Notes: generated by a model not told the origin, from the sequence alone. A stretch of DNA of 26,677 nucleotides from an uncultured Collinsella sp. (GCA_900544645.1 UQWG01000025.1:1-26677), one strand, 5' to 3'. Positions 14,805-22,401 are shown, numbered from the stretch's first letter. Numbers and translations: made by a program.

Positions 14805-16202
14805 TTAGGCTCGCTCGATGAAGGCCTTGTAACCGCGATATGCCTCGTAGATGTCGGCCTTGTTGGCGACCTCCCACAGGGCGTGCATGGACAGGACGGC
14901 AACGCCGGAGTCGATGACGTTCATGCCGTACTTGGCCATGATGTAGGCGATGGTGCCGCCGCCACCAGCGTTGACGCGGCCGAGCTCGCAGGTCTGGAAG
15001 TCCACGCCGGCCTCGTCCATGATGTCGCGGACGAGGGCCACATACTCGGCGTCGGCGTCGTTAGAGCCGCCCTTGCCGCGGCTGCCCGTGTACTTGTTAA
15101 AGCACAGGCCGCGACCCATGAAGGCGGCGTTCTTGGTCTCGAACTTGCCGGCATAGCCCGGGTCGAAGCCGGCGGACACGTCGGAGGAGAGCATACGGCT
15201 GCGGGCGAGCGCGCGGCGCAGAGCCAGCGGGCTGTCCTCGCCGGCGAGCATCATGATCTCGGCGACGGTGTTCTCGAAGAAGCGACTCGTCATGCCGGTG
15301 GCACCCACGGAACCGATCTCCTCCTTGTCGACGATGAGCGTGATGCTCGTGCGCTCCACGTTGGTGACGTTGATCTGGGCGAGCATGGAGGGGTAGGCAC
15401 AGACGCGGTCGTCATGGCCATAGCCCAGAATCATGGAGCGGTCGAGGCCCATGTCGCGGGCGGGGCCGGCGGGCACGACCTCGATCTCGGCGGAGAGGAA
15501 GTCCTCCTCCTCGACGTCGTACTGCTCCTTGAGGATATCCAGGAACATCTGCTTGACGGGCTCCTTGGGGGCGTCCTTGTCGTCCTCGTCAAACTTGACG
15601 GGGCGGCCGCCCACGATCACGTCGAGGATCTCGGCGTCGACGGCGTCTTTGGCAGGCTTAGACATCTGCTCGCTCGAGAGATGGATCAGCAGGTCGGAGA
15701 TGGTAAAGACAGGATCGTCCGCCTTGTCGCCGATATTGATGTCGACGGTGGTACCGTCCTTTTTGCAGATGACGCCCACGAGTGCGAGCGGGGAGGCTAC
15801 CCAGTGGTAGCTCTTGACGCCGCCGTAGTAGTGCGTGTCGAGATAAGCCATGTCGCCGGCCTCGAAGGCGGGGTTCTGCTTAAGGTCCAGGCGCGGCGAG
15901 TCCACGTGCGCGCCCAGGATGTTAAAGCCCTGCTCGAGCGGGGCGGTGCCCAGATTGACGAGCATAAGGTCCTTGCCGTGGTTAGCGGCATACACCTTGT
16001 CGCCTGCCTTAAGCTCGCGGCCTGCGGCGATTACGGTCTCCAGGTCGACGTATCCCGCCTCCTCGGCCATCTTGATGCCGGCCTTGACGCACAGGCGCTC
16101 GGTCTTGTTCTCACTCAAAAACTGCTTATAGCCGCGGCAAAGCTCCTCGAGCTCCTCGATTTGCTGTGGCGTGTACTTTTTCCATGCGCAGGGACGCTCC
16201 AT
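14805..16202 (-). CDS. M18-family zinc aminopeptidase
   Basis: A 465-residue cytosolic dinuclear-zinc aminopeptidase of family M18, which trims N-terminal residues from peptides. Putative metal ligands and catalytic residues sit in HVDSPRL (H99, D101), GHDDRVCAY (D264/D265), VDKEEIGSVGATGM (E294/E295), SSDVSAGFDPGY (D341) and the final SMHALWE (H440). The canonical D-x-x-H-A-x-x-P block after the glutamate pair appears here as DVSAGFDP. The length agrees with bacterial M18 enzymes. The ATG at 16202 has AAAGGAG 8 bases upstream; 196 further open codons upstream overlap polA on the other strand and are not coding. It is transcribed divergently from polA. Confidence 0.94.
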   Translation of the reverse strand: MERPCAWKKYTPQQIEELEELCRGYKQFLSENKTERLCVKAGIKMAEEAGYVDLETVIAAGRELKAGDKVYAANHGKDLMLVNLGTAPLEQGFNILGAHVDSPRLDLKQNPAFEAGDMAYLDTHYYGGVKSYHWVASPLALVGVICKKDGTTVDINIGDKADDPVFTISDLLIHLSSEQMSKPAKDAVDAEILDVIVGGRPVKFDEDDKDAPKEPVKQMFLDILKEQYDVEEEDFLSAEIEVVPAGPARDMGLDRSMILGYGHDDRVCAYPSMLAQINVTNVERTSITLIVDKEEIGSVGATGMTSRFFENTVAEIMMLAGEDSPLALRRALARSRMLSSDVSAGFDPGYAGKFETKNAAFMGRGLCFNKYTGSRGKGGSNDADAEYVALVRDIMDEAGVDFQTCELGRVNAGGGGTIAYIMAKYGMNVIDSGVAVLSMHALWEVANKADIYEAYRGYKAFIERA

Positions 16203-16251
16203 GACGCAGGCTCCTTTCGGATCGATCGTGCTGGTTGATGTACCGTGAGCC

Positions 16252-16260
16252 ATCGTATCA
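16252..16260 (-). promoter_or_regulatory. Extended -10 promoter element for the M18 aminopeptidase
   Basis: TGATACGAT on the minus strand, identical over nine bases to the element before the PiT gene, lies 50 bp upstream of the start. No strong -35 is seen, as expected for an extended -10 promoter. Confidence 0.5.
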
Positions 16261-16368
16261 CGCGCGGGCTCACGGTGGCGGGGGAGCTTGATGTGAGGTG
16301 GCCGCGGGGCGGGGAGCGTGTAAACTGGAGTGAGCAAACCGTGCCCAGCCCAAAGCGAGGTATTCAAT

Positions 16369-19116
16369 ATGTCTGACAAGCGCCGCACCTTTGCCGTTAT
16401 CGACGGCAACTCGCTCATGCATCGCGCCTTCCACGCCGTGCCGCCGACCATGAACGCGCCGGACGGTCGCCCCACCAACGCGATCTTTGGCTTTCTGAAC
16501 ATGTTTCTCAAGATGATTGATGCCTTTAACCCCGACGGCGTCGTCGTGGCGTTTGACAAGGGCAAACCGCGCGTGCGCATGGAGATGCTGCCGCAGTATA
16601 AGGCGCAACGCCCGCCCATGGACCCCGATCTGCATGCGCAGTTCCCTATGATTAAGGAGCTGCTCACCGCGCTCAACGTGCCGATTCTGCAGTCCGAGGG
16701 CTGGGAAGGCGATGACATCCTGGGAACCATGGCGCGCCTGGGTGAAGAGGCCGGCTGCGACATGCTACTGGTGACCGGCGACCGCGACATGTATCAACTC
16801 GTGACCGAGCACGTCAACGTGGTCTCGACCCGCAAGGGCCTGTCCGACGTGGCGATTATGACGCCCGAGAGCGTGGACGACCTGTATCACGGCATTACGC
16901 CGGCGCTCGTGCCCGATTTTTACGGTCTAAAGGGCGATACGTCGGACAACATTCCCGGCGTACCGGGCATTGGGCCCAAAAAGGCGAGCGCGCTCATTGC
17001 GCAGTACGGTAGCCTGGACGAGGTCATCGCACATGCCGACGAGGTCAAGGGCAAGATGGGCGAAAACCTGCGCGCGCACATCGACGATGCCCTGCTGAGC
17101 CGCAAGGTCGCGACCATCCGCACCGATGCGCCCGTTGAGCTCGATTTTGAGGCGACGTCCTTCCCGGCGTATTCTGCCGATGAGGTTTCCGCGGCGCTGG
17201 GCACGCTTGGTATCACCGCCATGCAGAACCGTTTCTTGGCGCTGATCGGCGGCGAGGGCGGGGCTGCTGCCTCCAGTGTGTTTGAGATACCTGCTATGGT
17301 TCGCGCAGCCGCCGGCGATGCTGACGCGCTTGGTGCCGTTGCGGCTGAGGTCTCCCGCGCGATTGATGCCGGCGAGTGGGTCGCCGCCGTGGTGGACGAC
17401 GACAAGGAAGAGGGCGCGCTCTTTGGACTGACGCGCACGCTGTGGCTGGCGACGTCCAAGGGCCTGTTCGCGCTCGAGGAGGGCGACGGCGCCTCCACTG
17501 CCGTAGTCGATGGCTTCAACTTCGCTCACGGTGTGATCGCCGGCGTGCTTGCGCGCCTGTTTATGGAGGGCCGCGTGGCGAGCCCGGATACGAAGGCGCT
17601 GCTGCACGAGCTTTCGCCCATCGATTCTTCTGAGCCCGAGCTCATGGATCCGCTCGCTGCCGATTCCACGCGTATCTTCGATACCGTTGTCGCTGCCTAT
17701 CTGCTGGATTCCGATCGCTCCGAGTTCGATGAGGCATATCTGGCCGATACGTATCTGCAGATGGCGCTGCCTGCGGCGCGCGGTGCAGAGGATGCCGGCG
17801 AGGACGCTCCGGCTCCTGCCGCCCGCACGGCGGCCTTAACGCTGGCACTGGTCGCACCGCTGCGCGACCGCATGGCCCGTGAGAACGCCACCAACGTGTT
17901 CGACGGCATCGAGATGCCGCTTGTGCCGGTGCTTGCCAAGATGGAGCGCGCGGGCATGCTCGTAGACCCCGACCGTCTGCATAGTCTGTCCGAGGGCCTG
18001 GCGACTCAGATTGCCGAGGTCGAGCGCAGCATTCGTGACCTGGCCGGCGACGAGACCTTTAACATCGGCAGCCCCATGCAGCTCTCGCACGTGCTGTTTG
18101 ACGTTATGGGTCTTCCGACCAAGGGTCTCAAAAAGACCAAGCGCGGCTATTATTCGACCAACGCCAAGGTGCTGAGTGACCTTGCCCGCGACCACGAGAT
18201 CGTGCGCCTGATTTTGGACTGGCGTGAGAAGTCCAAGATCAAGTCCACCTATCTGGACACGCTGGGCCCGCTACGCCGTGGTGACGGTCGTGTGCACACT
18301 ACGTACAACCAGACCATCACGGCAACGGGGCGTCTGTCCTCGAGTGACCCGAACCTGCAGAACATCCCGACGCGCTCGGAGCTGGGTCGTACCGTCAAGA
18401 CAGCGTTTTCGGCAGGCGAGGGAAGCGTCTTTTTGGCGGTGGACTACTCGCAGATCGAGCTGCGTCTGCTGGCGCATCTTTCGGGTGACGAGCACTTGGT
18501 GCGCGCCTTTAACGAGGGCGAGGACTTCCATGCCGAGACGGCGGCGCGCGTGTTTGGTGTGCCGGTGTCCGAGGTAACGCCCGATCTGCGCAGTCGCGCC
18601 AAGGCCGTGAACTTTGGCATCGTGTATGGTCAGCAGGCCTACGGCCTGTCGCAGTCGCTGCATATCTCGATGGCCGAGGCGCGCGACATGATCGACCGCT
18701 ACTACGAGGCCTACCCGGGCGTGCGTACGTTCCTCGACAACGTGGTGGCGCGCGCCAAGCAGACGGGCTACGCCGAGACCATGTACGGCCGCCGTCGTCA
18801 TATTCCGGAGCTCAAGGCCAAAAACCCGCAACTCCGCGGCTTTGGCGAGCGCACGGCCATGAACCACCCCATGCAGGGAACCGCCGCCGACATCATCAAG
18901 ATCGCGATGGCCCGCGTAAGCCGCCGTCTGGAAGAGGAGGGCTTTGCCGCCCACATGATCTTGCAGGTACACGACGAACTGGACTTTGAGTGCCCCGTCG
19001 ATGAAGTCGAGCGCCTAACCACCATGGTCCGCGACGTCATGGAGCACGTAGTAGACCTCCGCGTCCCCCTAATCGCCGAAGCCAGCACCGGCATAACCTG
19101 GGCCGATGCCAAGTAA
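16369..19116 (+). CDS. polA: DNA polymerase I
   Basis: A 915-residue polymerase used in Okazaki fragment processing and repair. Residues 1 to about 290 are the 5'-3' flap exonuclease: AVIDGNSLMHRAFHA, VVAFDKGKPRVRMEM, EGWEGDDILGTMA, LVTGDRDMYQL and GLKGDTSDNIPGVPGIGP. The middle (about 310-520) matches the 3'-5' exonuclease fold but lacks its acidic D-x-E metal motif (the place reads WVAAVVDDDKEEG), so proofreading is probably absent, as in many Gram-positive Pol I enzymes. The polymerase part has motif A DYSQIELRLLAHLSGDE (D692), motif B RSRAKAVNFGIVYGQ and motif C QVHDELDFE (D869). GAGG lies 9 bases before the ATG at 16369. The last 30 or so codons drift to A/C-rich use before the long dyad downstream. 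Confidence 0.97.
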   Translation: MSDKRRTFAVIDGNSLMHRAFHAVPPTMNAPDGRPTNAIFGFLNMFLKMIDAFNPDGVVVAFDKGKPRVRMEMLPQYKAQRPPMDPDLHAQFPMIKELLTALNVPILQSEGWEGDDILGTMARLGEEAGCDMLLVTGDRDMYQLVTEHVNVVSTRKGLSDVAIMTPESVDDLYHGITPALVPDFYGLKGDTSDNIPGVPGIGPKKASALIAQYGSLDEVIAHADEVKGKMGENLRAHIDDALLSRKVATIRTDAPVELDFEATSFPAYSADEVSAALGTLGITAMQNRFLALIGGEGGAAASSVFEIPAMVRAAAGDADALGAVAAEVSRAIDAGEWVAAVVDDDKEEGALFGLTRTLWLATSKGLFALEEGDGASTAVVDGFNFAHGVIAGVLARLFMEGRVASPDTKALLHELSPIDSSEPELMDPLAADSTRIFDTVVAAYLLDSDRSEFDEAYLADTYLQMALPAARGAEDAGEDAPAPAARTAALTLALVAPLRDRMARENATNVFDGIEMPLVPVLAKMERAGMLVDPDRLHSLSEGLATQIAEVERSIRDLAGDETFNIGSPMQLSHVLFDVMGLPTKGLKKTKRGYYSTNAKVLSDLARDHEIVRLILDWREKSKIKSTYLDTLGPLRRGDGRVHTTYNQTITATGRLSSSDPNLQNIPTRSELGRTVKTAFSAGEGSVFLAVDYSQIELRLLAHLSGDEHLVRAFNEGEDFHAETAARVFGVPVSEVTPDLRSRAKAVNFGIVYGQQAYGLSQSLHISMAEARDMIDRYYEAYPGVRTFLDNVVARAKQTGYAETMYGRRRHIPELKAKNPQLRGFGERTAMNHPMQGTAADIIKIAMARVSRRLEEEGFAAHMILQVHDELDFECPVDEVERLTTMVRDVMEHVVDLRVPLIAEASTGITWADAK

Positions 19117-19149
19117 AGACGCACCAACAATCCCAAAGTAACCAAAACA

Positions 19150-19183
19150 GAAGGGGGCTCCTTGCCAACAAGGAGCCCCCTTC
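19150..19183 (+). terminator. Hairpin terminator after polA
   Basis: GAAGGGGGCTCCTTG and CAAGGAGCCCCCTTC form a perfect 15-bp stem with a CCAA loop, 33 bp after the polA stop. The downstream T-tract is limited to the TTC in the stem and ATT, so it may also act in both directions. Confidence 0.7.
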
Positions 19184-19249
19184 ATTCCAAAAAATCAGCC
19201 AAGTATCTAGACGCCAAGACGCCATCTAGGCGGCAAGCAAGTCAACGTA

Positions 19250-19375
19250 GCCATGCCCGGGGCCGGCCGTTTGATTTTTGTAGATTCCGCACGAGCCGAA
19301 GAGCACTTAATGTGCTCTTCGAGCGAGCCCAGGACCTGACCGAACAAAAATCAAACGGCCGGCCCCGGGCATGGC
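19250..19375. repeat. Very long perfect inverted repeat (32-bp arms) with nested 10-bp hairpin
   Basis: The left arm 19250-19281 and the right arm 19344-19375 are perfectly complementary over 32 bases and include CCCGGGGCCGGCCGTTTGA. The 62-base loop contains a second perfect dyad, CGAAGAGCAC and GTGCTCTTCG (19297-19306 and 19312-19321), around a TTAAT loop. The element fills the space between the convergent polA and HAD phosphatase genes, ending 7 bp before the HAD stop. No T-run follows either arm. The GGGGCCGGCC-GTTT core is like that of the dyad at 5554-5637. Confidence 0.93.
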
Positions 19376-19382
19376 GGCGAGT

Positions 19383-20210
19383 TTAACGAGCCGCCAGGAT
19401 GGCGTCGATGAGCGTCAGTACGCCCCCGTCGTTGTTGCTCGGAATGCGCCACTTGGCGTGCGCGTTCATGTGCTCCTCGGCATTGTCCACGATAAAGCTG
19501 TGACCGACGCGCTCCAGCATGGGGATGTCGTTGTAGGTATCGCCCACGGCGGCAGCATCGGCAATATCGATGCCCAGGTGCTCGCACAGGTGCGCGACGC
19601 CGGCGCCCTTGTCGACGCCCAGGTTCATAAAGTCGATCCACTCGCGCCCGGCGTTGGTGACGTAGAGCTTGTCCGAGAACTCGGGGCTATAGGTCTCGCG
19701 GAAAGCGGGCTCGGCGTCGTAGCCGGGGAAGAAGACCGAAATCTTGTTGGACTCGAAATCAATGCCCTCAAAGCTGTCGACGTAGTTGATTGTGTTGTAG
19801 TAGACGCTGATCTCGTCGTGGTATTGATGGTCGCGGGCAAGCACGTAGAACTCGTCGAAGCAGCACAGGACGGGGACAGCGCGAGGATCCTCCGAGGCAC
19901 GGCTCAAGACCTGCTGATACAGCTCCACGTCAATATTGCTCTTATAGATATAGCTGCCGCGATAGATCACGCACGCTCCGTTGTCGGGACAAAAGGCGAG
20001 GCGGTTTTTGATGCCCTCGAACATCTCCTCGAGCTTGGGGGCGGGACGTCCGCTGGCGGGGCAGAATACGATGCCGGCGTCGGCGAGCTTGTCCAGGCGC
20101 TCATCAAGACCCTGGGGCAGCACACGCTCGTCGGTCAGCAGCGTCTTGTCCATATCGACGGCGAGAATCTTAATGTTGCCGATGTTGGCGTCCGATTCGT
20201 AAGTTTGCAT
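19383..20210 (-). CDS. Cof-type HAD-IIB phosphatase
   Basis: A 275-residue haloacid dehalogenase-superfamily hydrolase of the Cof/YwpJ type, cytoplasmic, usually acting on sugar phosphates or cofactors; the substrate is not readable. Motif I is LAVDMDKTLL (nucleophile D19, acid D21), motif II PASGRP, motif III the lysine in NLGVDKGAGVAHL, motif IV GDTYNDIPML with the metal aspartates. A cap domain of about 100 residues lies between motifs II and III, as in HAD-IIB. AAAGG lies 10 bases before the ATG. It converges on polA and is monocistronic; its 3' end abuts the long inverted repeat. Confidence 0.93.
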   Translation of the reverse strand: MQTYESDANIGNIKILAVDMDKTLLTDERVLPQGLDERLDKLADAGIVFCPASGRPAPKLEEMFEGIKNRLAFCPDNGACVIYRGSYIYKSNIDVELYQQVLSRASEDPRAVPVLCCFDEFYVLARDHQYHDEISVYYNTINYVDSFEGIDFESNKISVFFPGYDAEPAFRETYSPEFSDKLYVTNAGREWIDFMNLGVDKGAGVAHLCEHLGIDIADAAAVGDTYNDIPMLERVGHSFIVDNAEEHMNAHAKWRIPSNNDGGVLTLIDAILAAR

Positions 20211-20245
20211 AAAAATGCGCCTTTCGTTTCGAGATTGTTTCAGAC

Positions 20246-20251
20246 GTTATA
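20246..20251 (-). promoter_or_regulatory. Possible -10 element of the HAD phosphatase gene
   Basis: TATAAC on the minus strand would give a leader of about 28 bases before the start codon. No clear -35 is seen. Confidence 0.4.
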
Positions 20252-20353
20252 ACCATCAACTAGTAGTCGAGCGTATTTTCGCAGGAATGGTGCGTATTTG
20301 CACCACGCTTCACAAAGTAATGAAAAAACTTTTCAGAAATTTGAATTTGTCGC

Positions 20354-20381
20354 TTGTGCTGCGGGCACTTTAGCGTAATAT
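20354..20381 (+). promoter_or_regulatory. Candidate argG-leader promoter
   Basis: TTGTGC (20354-20359), a 16-bp spacer and TAATAT (20376-20381) give a possible sigma-70-type promoter. The spacer contains half of a GTGC-N5-GCAC dyad that could bind a repressor. A second -10-like TACGAT lies at 20440-20445. Confidence 0.4.
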
Positions 20382-20484
20382 AGCGACCATCGAAAACGGA
20401 GACGGAAAAACAACCGCTTACCGAGTAAAAGGTACCGTTTACGATATTTGAATTGCGCCCGGCGATACGTGAAAGGAGAGGCAG

Positions 20485-20559
20485 ATGCAGTTCGTAAAGA
20501 TCATCACCACTGCAGACAATGCCATCCGACGCCAGCGCGCAATTTCCCGACGACGATAA
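20485..20559 (+). CDS. Arginine-rich leader peptide of argG
   Basis: A 24-residue ORF starting MQFVKIITTADNAI and ending RRQRAISRRR. Six of the last ten residues are arginine and four of those six codons are CGA, which is rarely used in the neighbouring genes. AAAGGAGAGG lies 4-10 bases before the ATG, one of the best ribosome sites in the window, so translation is very likely. The stop codon is followed at once by a hairpin partner (GACGAT/ATCGTC, 20552-20567). Its position 205 bp before argG, an arginine-biosynthesis gene, and its arginine run close to the stop match leader peptides of amino-acid attenuators such as trpL and hisL. The role in arginine sensing is inference; the ORF itself is seen. 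Confidence 0.75.
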   Translation: MQFVKIITTADNAIRRQRAISRRR

Positions 20560-20589
20560 CAATCGTCTCTGTCCGCATGGGGCGAATTG

Positions 20590-20670
20590 CCTCAACAGAG
20601 TCATTTTGAGGTCGTTGGGTTTTAGCACGACATTGCTGCATGTTTCTAGGGCATGTATGTGCTGATTTTT
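20590..20670 (+). promoter_or_regulatory. Putative attenuator helices between the leader peptide and argG
   Basis: Segments seen: GTCGT (20611-20615), ACGAC (20627-20631), and a terminator-like hairpin in which AGCAC-g-ACAT (20624-20633) pairs with ATGT-at-GTGCT (20653-20663), followed by GA and five T residues (20666-20670). GTCGT can pair either with ACGAC inside the arginine codons of the leader (20550-20554) or with ACGAC of the terminator arm, giving mutually exclusive states. A CCTCAA/TTGAGG helix (20590-20611) lies beside it. The alternative stems are short (5 bp), so the model needs testing. Confidence 0.5.
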
Positions 20671-20764
20671 GCTATTTAACCTGATATTGCACAGTATATG
20701 ACCTTGAAATGACTTGCAACTGACCGATGTTCTAACTAGCTACCAAGGGCGAAAGGAAACAGCC

Positions 20765-21991
20765 ATGAGCAAGGAAAAAGTCGTTCTCGCATATTCCGGT
20801 GGTCTTGATACATCCGTATGTGTCAAGTGGCTCCAGGACGAGAAGAATCTCGATGTCGTTTGCGTCTGCGGCAACGTGGGCCAGGAAGAGACCGGACTGG
20901 ATGCCAAGAAGCAGAAGGCGCTCGACCTGGGCGTTCTCGATTGCCAGGTGCTCGACCTGCGCGACGAGTTCTCCGATGAGTTCCTGACCAAAGCCATCGC
21001 CGCAAACTCCATGTACGAGAATAAGTATCCGCTGCTCTCCGCCCTGTCTCGCCCGCTGCTTGCCAAGAAGCTTGTTGAGGTCGCCCACGAGTTTGGCGCG
21101 ACCTACGTCGCCCACGGCTGCACTGGCAAAGGTAACGATCAGGTCCGTTTTGAGGCCGCCGTCAAGGCCCTCGACCCCGAGCTCAAGGTTATCGCCCCGG
21201 TTCGAGAGTGGGACCTGAAGTGCCGTCCCGACGAGGTCGCCTATGCCCACGCCCACAACGTGCCGGTTCCCGAGGGTGCCAACGACAACCCCTACTCCAT
21301 CGACGACAACCTGTGGGGTCGTGCCATTGAGTGCGGTCACCTGGAGGATCCCTGGAACGAGCCGCTCGACGACGCTTGGGTTATGACCAAGAACCCCGAG
21401 GACACGCCGGACACCCCGACCTACACCGAGATTGAGTTTGAGGCCGGCAAGCCCGTCGCCGTCGACGGCAAGAAGATGAAGCTCTCCGAGATCGTTATCG
21501 CCCTCAACAAGATCTCCGGCGACAATGGCTTTGGCCGTCTCGATCTGGTCGAGGATCGCCTGGTGGGCCTTAAGAGCCGCGAGTGCTACGAGGTTCCCGG
21601 CGCCCTGACGCTCATCACCGCTCACAAGGCGCTCGAGGACATCTGCGTCGAGGGCGACCTGCTCAAGACCAAGATCAAGCTCGAGCAGGATTGGGCCACC
21701 GCCGTGTACAACGGCCAGTGGTACAGCCCGCTCAAAAACGCGCTCGATGCCTTTATGGCCGATACCCAGAAGTTCGTGACCGGCACTGTCCGTCTGAAGT
21801 TCTTTAAGGGCAACTGCCATGTCGTCGGCCGCAAGAGCCCCTTCAGCCTCTACGACTACGGTCTGGCTACCTACGACCGCGACACCACGTTTGACGAGAA
21901 GGCCAGCGCCGGCTTTATCGAGATCGATACGCTGTCGCTCAAGACGTGGGCAAAGGTCCAGGGCCCCAGCTCTGCTGCCGCCCAGGCCTAG
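20765..21991 (+). CDS. argG: Argininosuccinate synthase
   Basis: A 408-residue cytoplasmic enzyme that joins citrulline and aspartate with ATP to form argininosuccinate, the penultimate step of arginine synthesis. The N-terminal PP-loop is KVVLAYSGGLDTSVCVKWL (residues 5-23); further conserved parts are YVAHGCTGKGNDQVRFE (citrulline/aspartate site), YSIDDNLWGRAIECGHLEDP, and GRKSPFSLYDYGLATY near the end. The length is that of class I synthetases. The ATG at 20765 has GAAAGGA 6 bases upstream; an in-frame TTG at 20714 lacks a site and homology. Downstream, after 528 bp, comes argH. It is probably controlled by the leader region described at 20485-20670. Confidence 0.97.
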   Translation: MSKEKVVLAYSGGLDTSVCVKWLQDEKNLDVVCVCGNVGQEETGLDAKKQKALDLGVLDCQVLDLRDEFSDEFLTKAIAANSMYENKYPLLSALSRPLLAKKLVEVAHEFGATYVAHGCTGKGNDQVRFEAAVKALDPELKVIAPVREWDLKCRPDEVAYAHAHNVPVPEGANDNPYSIDDNLWGRAIECGHLEDPWNEPLDDAWVMTKNPEDTPDTPTYTEIEFEAGKPVAVDGKKMKLSEIVIALNKISGDNGFGRLDLVEDRLVGLKSRECYEVPGALTLITAHKALEDICVEGDLLKTKIKLEQDWATAVYNGQWYSPLKNALDAFMADTQKFVTGTVRLKFFKGNCHVVGRKSPFSLYDYGLATYDRDTTFDEKASAGFIEIDTLSLKTWAKVQGPSSAAAQA

Positions 21992-22230
21992 CGCCTCCTT
22001 CCCTTGGTATCCGCGCGGCCCATCCGCGTGATACATAACGGGCGCACGGGGTCCCTACCTTTCGTTATGCTTGCTGACACTTCTTAACATCGGTGGCCCC
22101 TACGTTCCGCCCGCATATATGATGCCGCGTCTGCGGCTGAGTCCGAGCCCCGCCGGGGTTGTCCGGCGGGGCTCCTTCTATCAATTTGGCGGCCCTGCGC
22201 CTATACCTATATATATGAGGAGTATCCATT
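21992..22230 (+). other. argG 3' region rich in stem-loops
   Basis: No gene is seen in these 239 bp. They hold a CATAACG/CGTTATG dyad (22034-22069), a GCCGC-gtct-GCGGC hairpin (22124-22137) and the terminator at 22145-22174, and end in a TATA-rich stretch with the ribosome site of the small ORF. Confidence 0.6.
22145..22174 (+). terminator. Strong GC hairpin after argG
   Basis: GAGCCCCGCCGG and CCGGCGGGGCTC form a perfect 12-bp stem with the loop GGTTGT, followed by CTTCTAT, a moderate U-tract. It would end the argG transcript 154 bp after its stop, so argH likely has its own start. Confidence 0.75.
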
Positions 22231-22401
22231 ATGTTCAATGCTATCGCGCATGCTTTACTTGCCCTCGCGCCCGAGATCGATGCTGCAAGGGTCGAGGACG
22301 TCCCTATGAGCCTGAAGGCCTGGATCGATGGTTCGCAGGGCAACATCCGGAGGGAGACGTTGGGCGCCAAGTGCATGGCGCGTCACTTCTTTGCAAATTA
22401 G
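22231..22401 (+). CDS. Small 56-residue protein of unknown function between argG and argH
   Basis: The ORF begins MFNAIAHALLALAPEIDAA and ends GAKCMARHFFAN; it is not part of any larger frame. GAGGAG lies 8 bases before the ATG, which makes translation likely. The first half is hydrophobic and alanine-rich but too short and interrupted by acidic residues for a confident membrane helix; the second half is basic (NIRRETLGAKCMARH). I recognise no family. It comes 57 bp after the argG terminator and 118 bp before argH, so it could be cotranscribed with argH, be a leader, or be a decayed gene remnant. It uses AGG and CGG arginine codons that neighbours avoid. Confidence 0.5.
   Translation: MFNAIAHALLALAPEIDAARVEDVPMSLKAWIDGSQGNIRRETLGAKCMARHFFAN

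Larger units (their letters stand above)
20211..20764 (+). other. 554-bp regulatory spacer before argG with leader ORF and alternative hairpins
   Basis: This gene-poor, relatively A/T-rich region separates the divergent HAD gene and argG. Moving towards argG it holds a TGGTGC-N6-GCACCA dyad (20288-20305), a promoter candidate with an overlapping GTGC-N5-GCAC dyad, a 9-bp direct repeat ACCGYTTAC at 20413 and 20434 spaced 21 bp, the arginine-rich leader ORF (20485-20559), and a series of competing helices with a T-tailed hairpin at 20624-20670. The final 95 bp before argG show nothing more than its ribosome site. Confidence 0.7.

Noticed and set aside
14424..16238. 604-codon plus-strand frame antisense to the M18 aminopeptidase
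   Set aside because: The minus-strand protein has all M18 motifs; the long opposing frame is a by-product of high GC content at third positions.
16203..16790. Upstream extension of the M18 aminopeptidase frame by 196 codons
   Set aside because: It lies antisense to the 5' part of polA and before a strong ribosome site for the ATG at 16202; the extension has no aminopeptidase character.
20260..20628. 122-codon open frame on the minus strand across the argG leader
   Set aside because: It would start with GTG without a ribosome site, overlaps the regulatory dyads and the leader peptide on the other strand, and shows no family-like pattern.
20732..22036. 434-codon minus-strand frame opposite argG
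   Set aside because: It mirrors argG over its whole length, and argG has complete family motifs.
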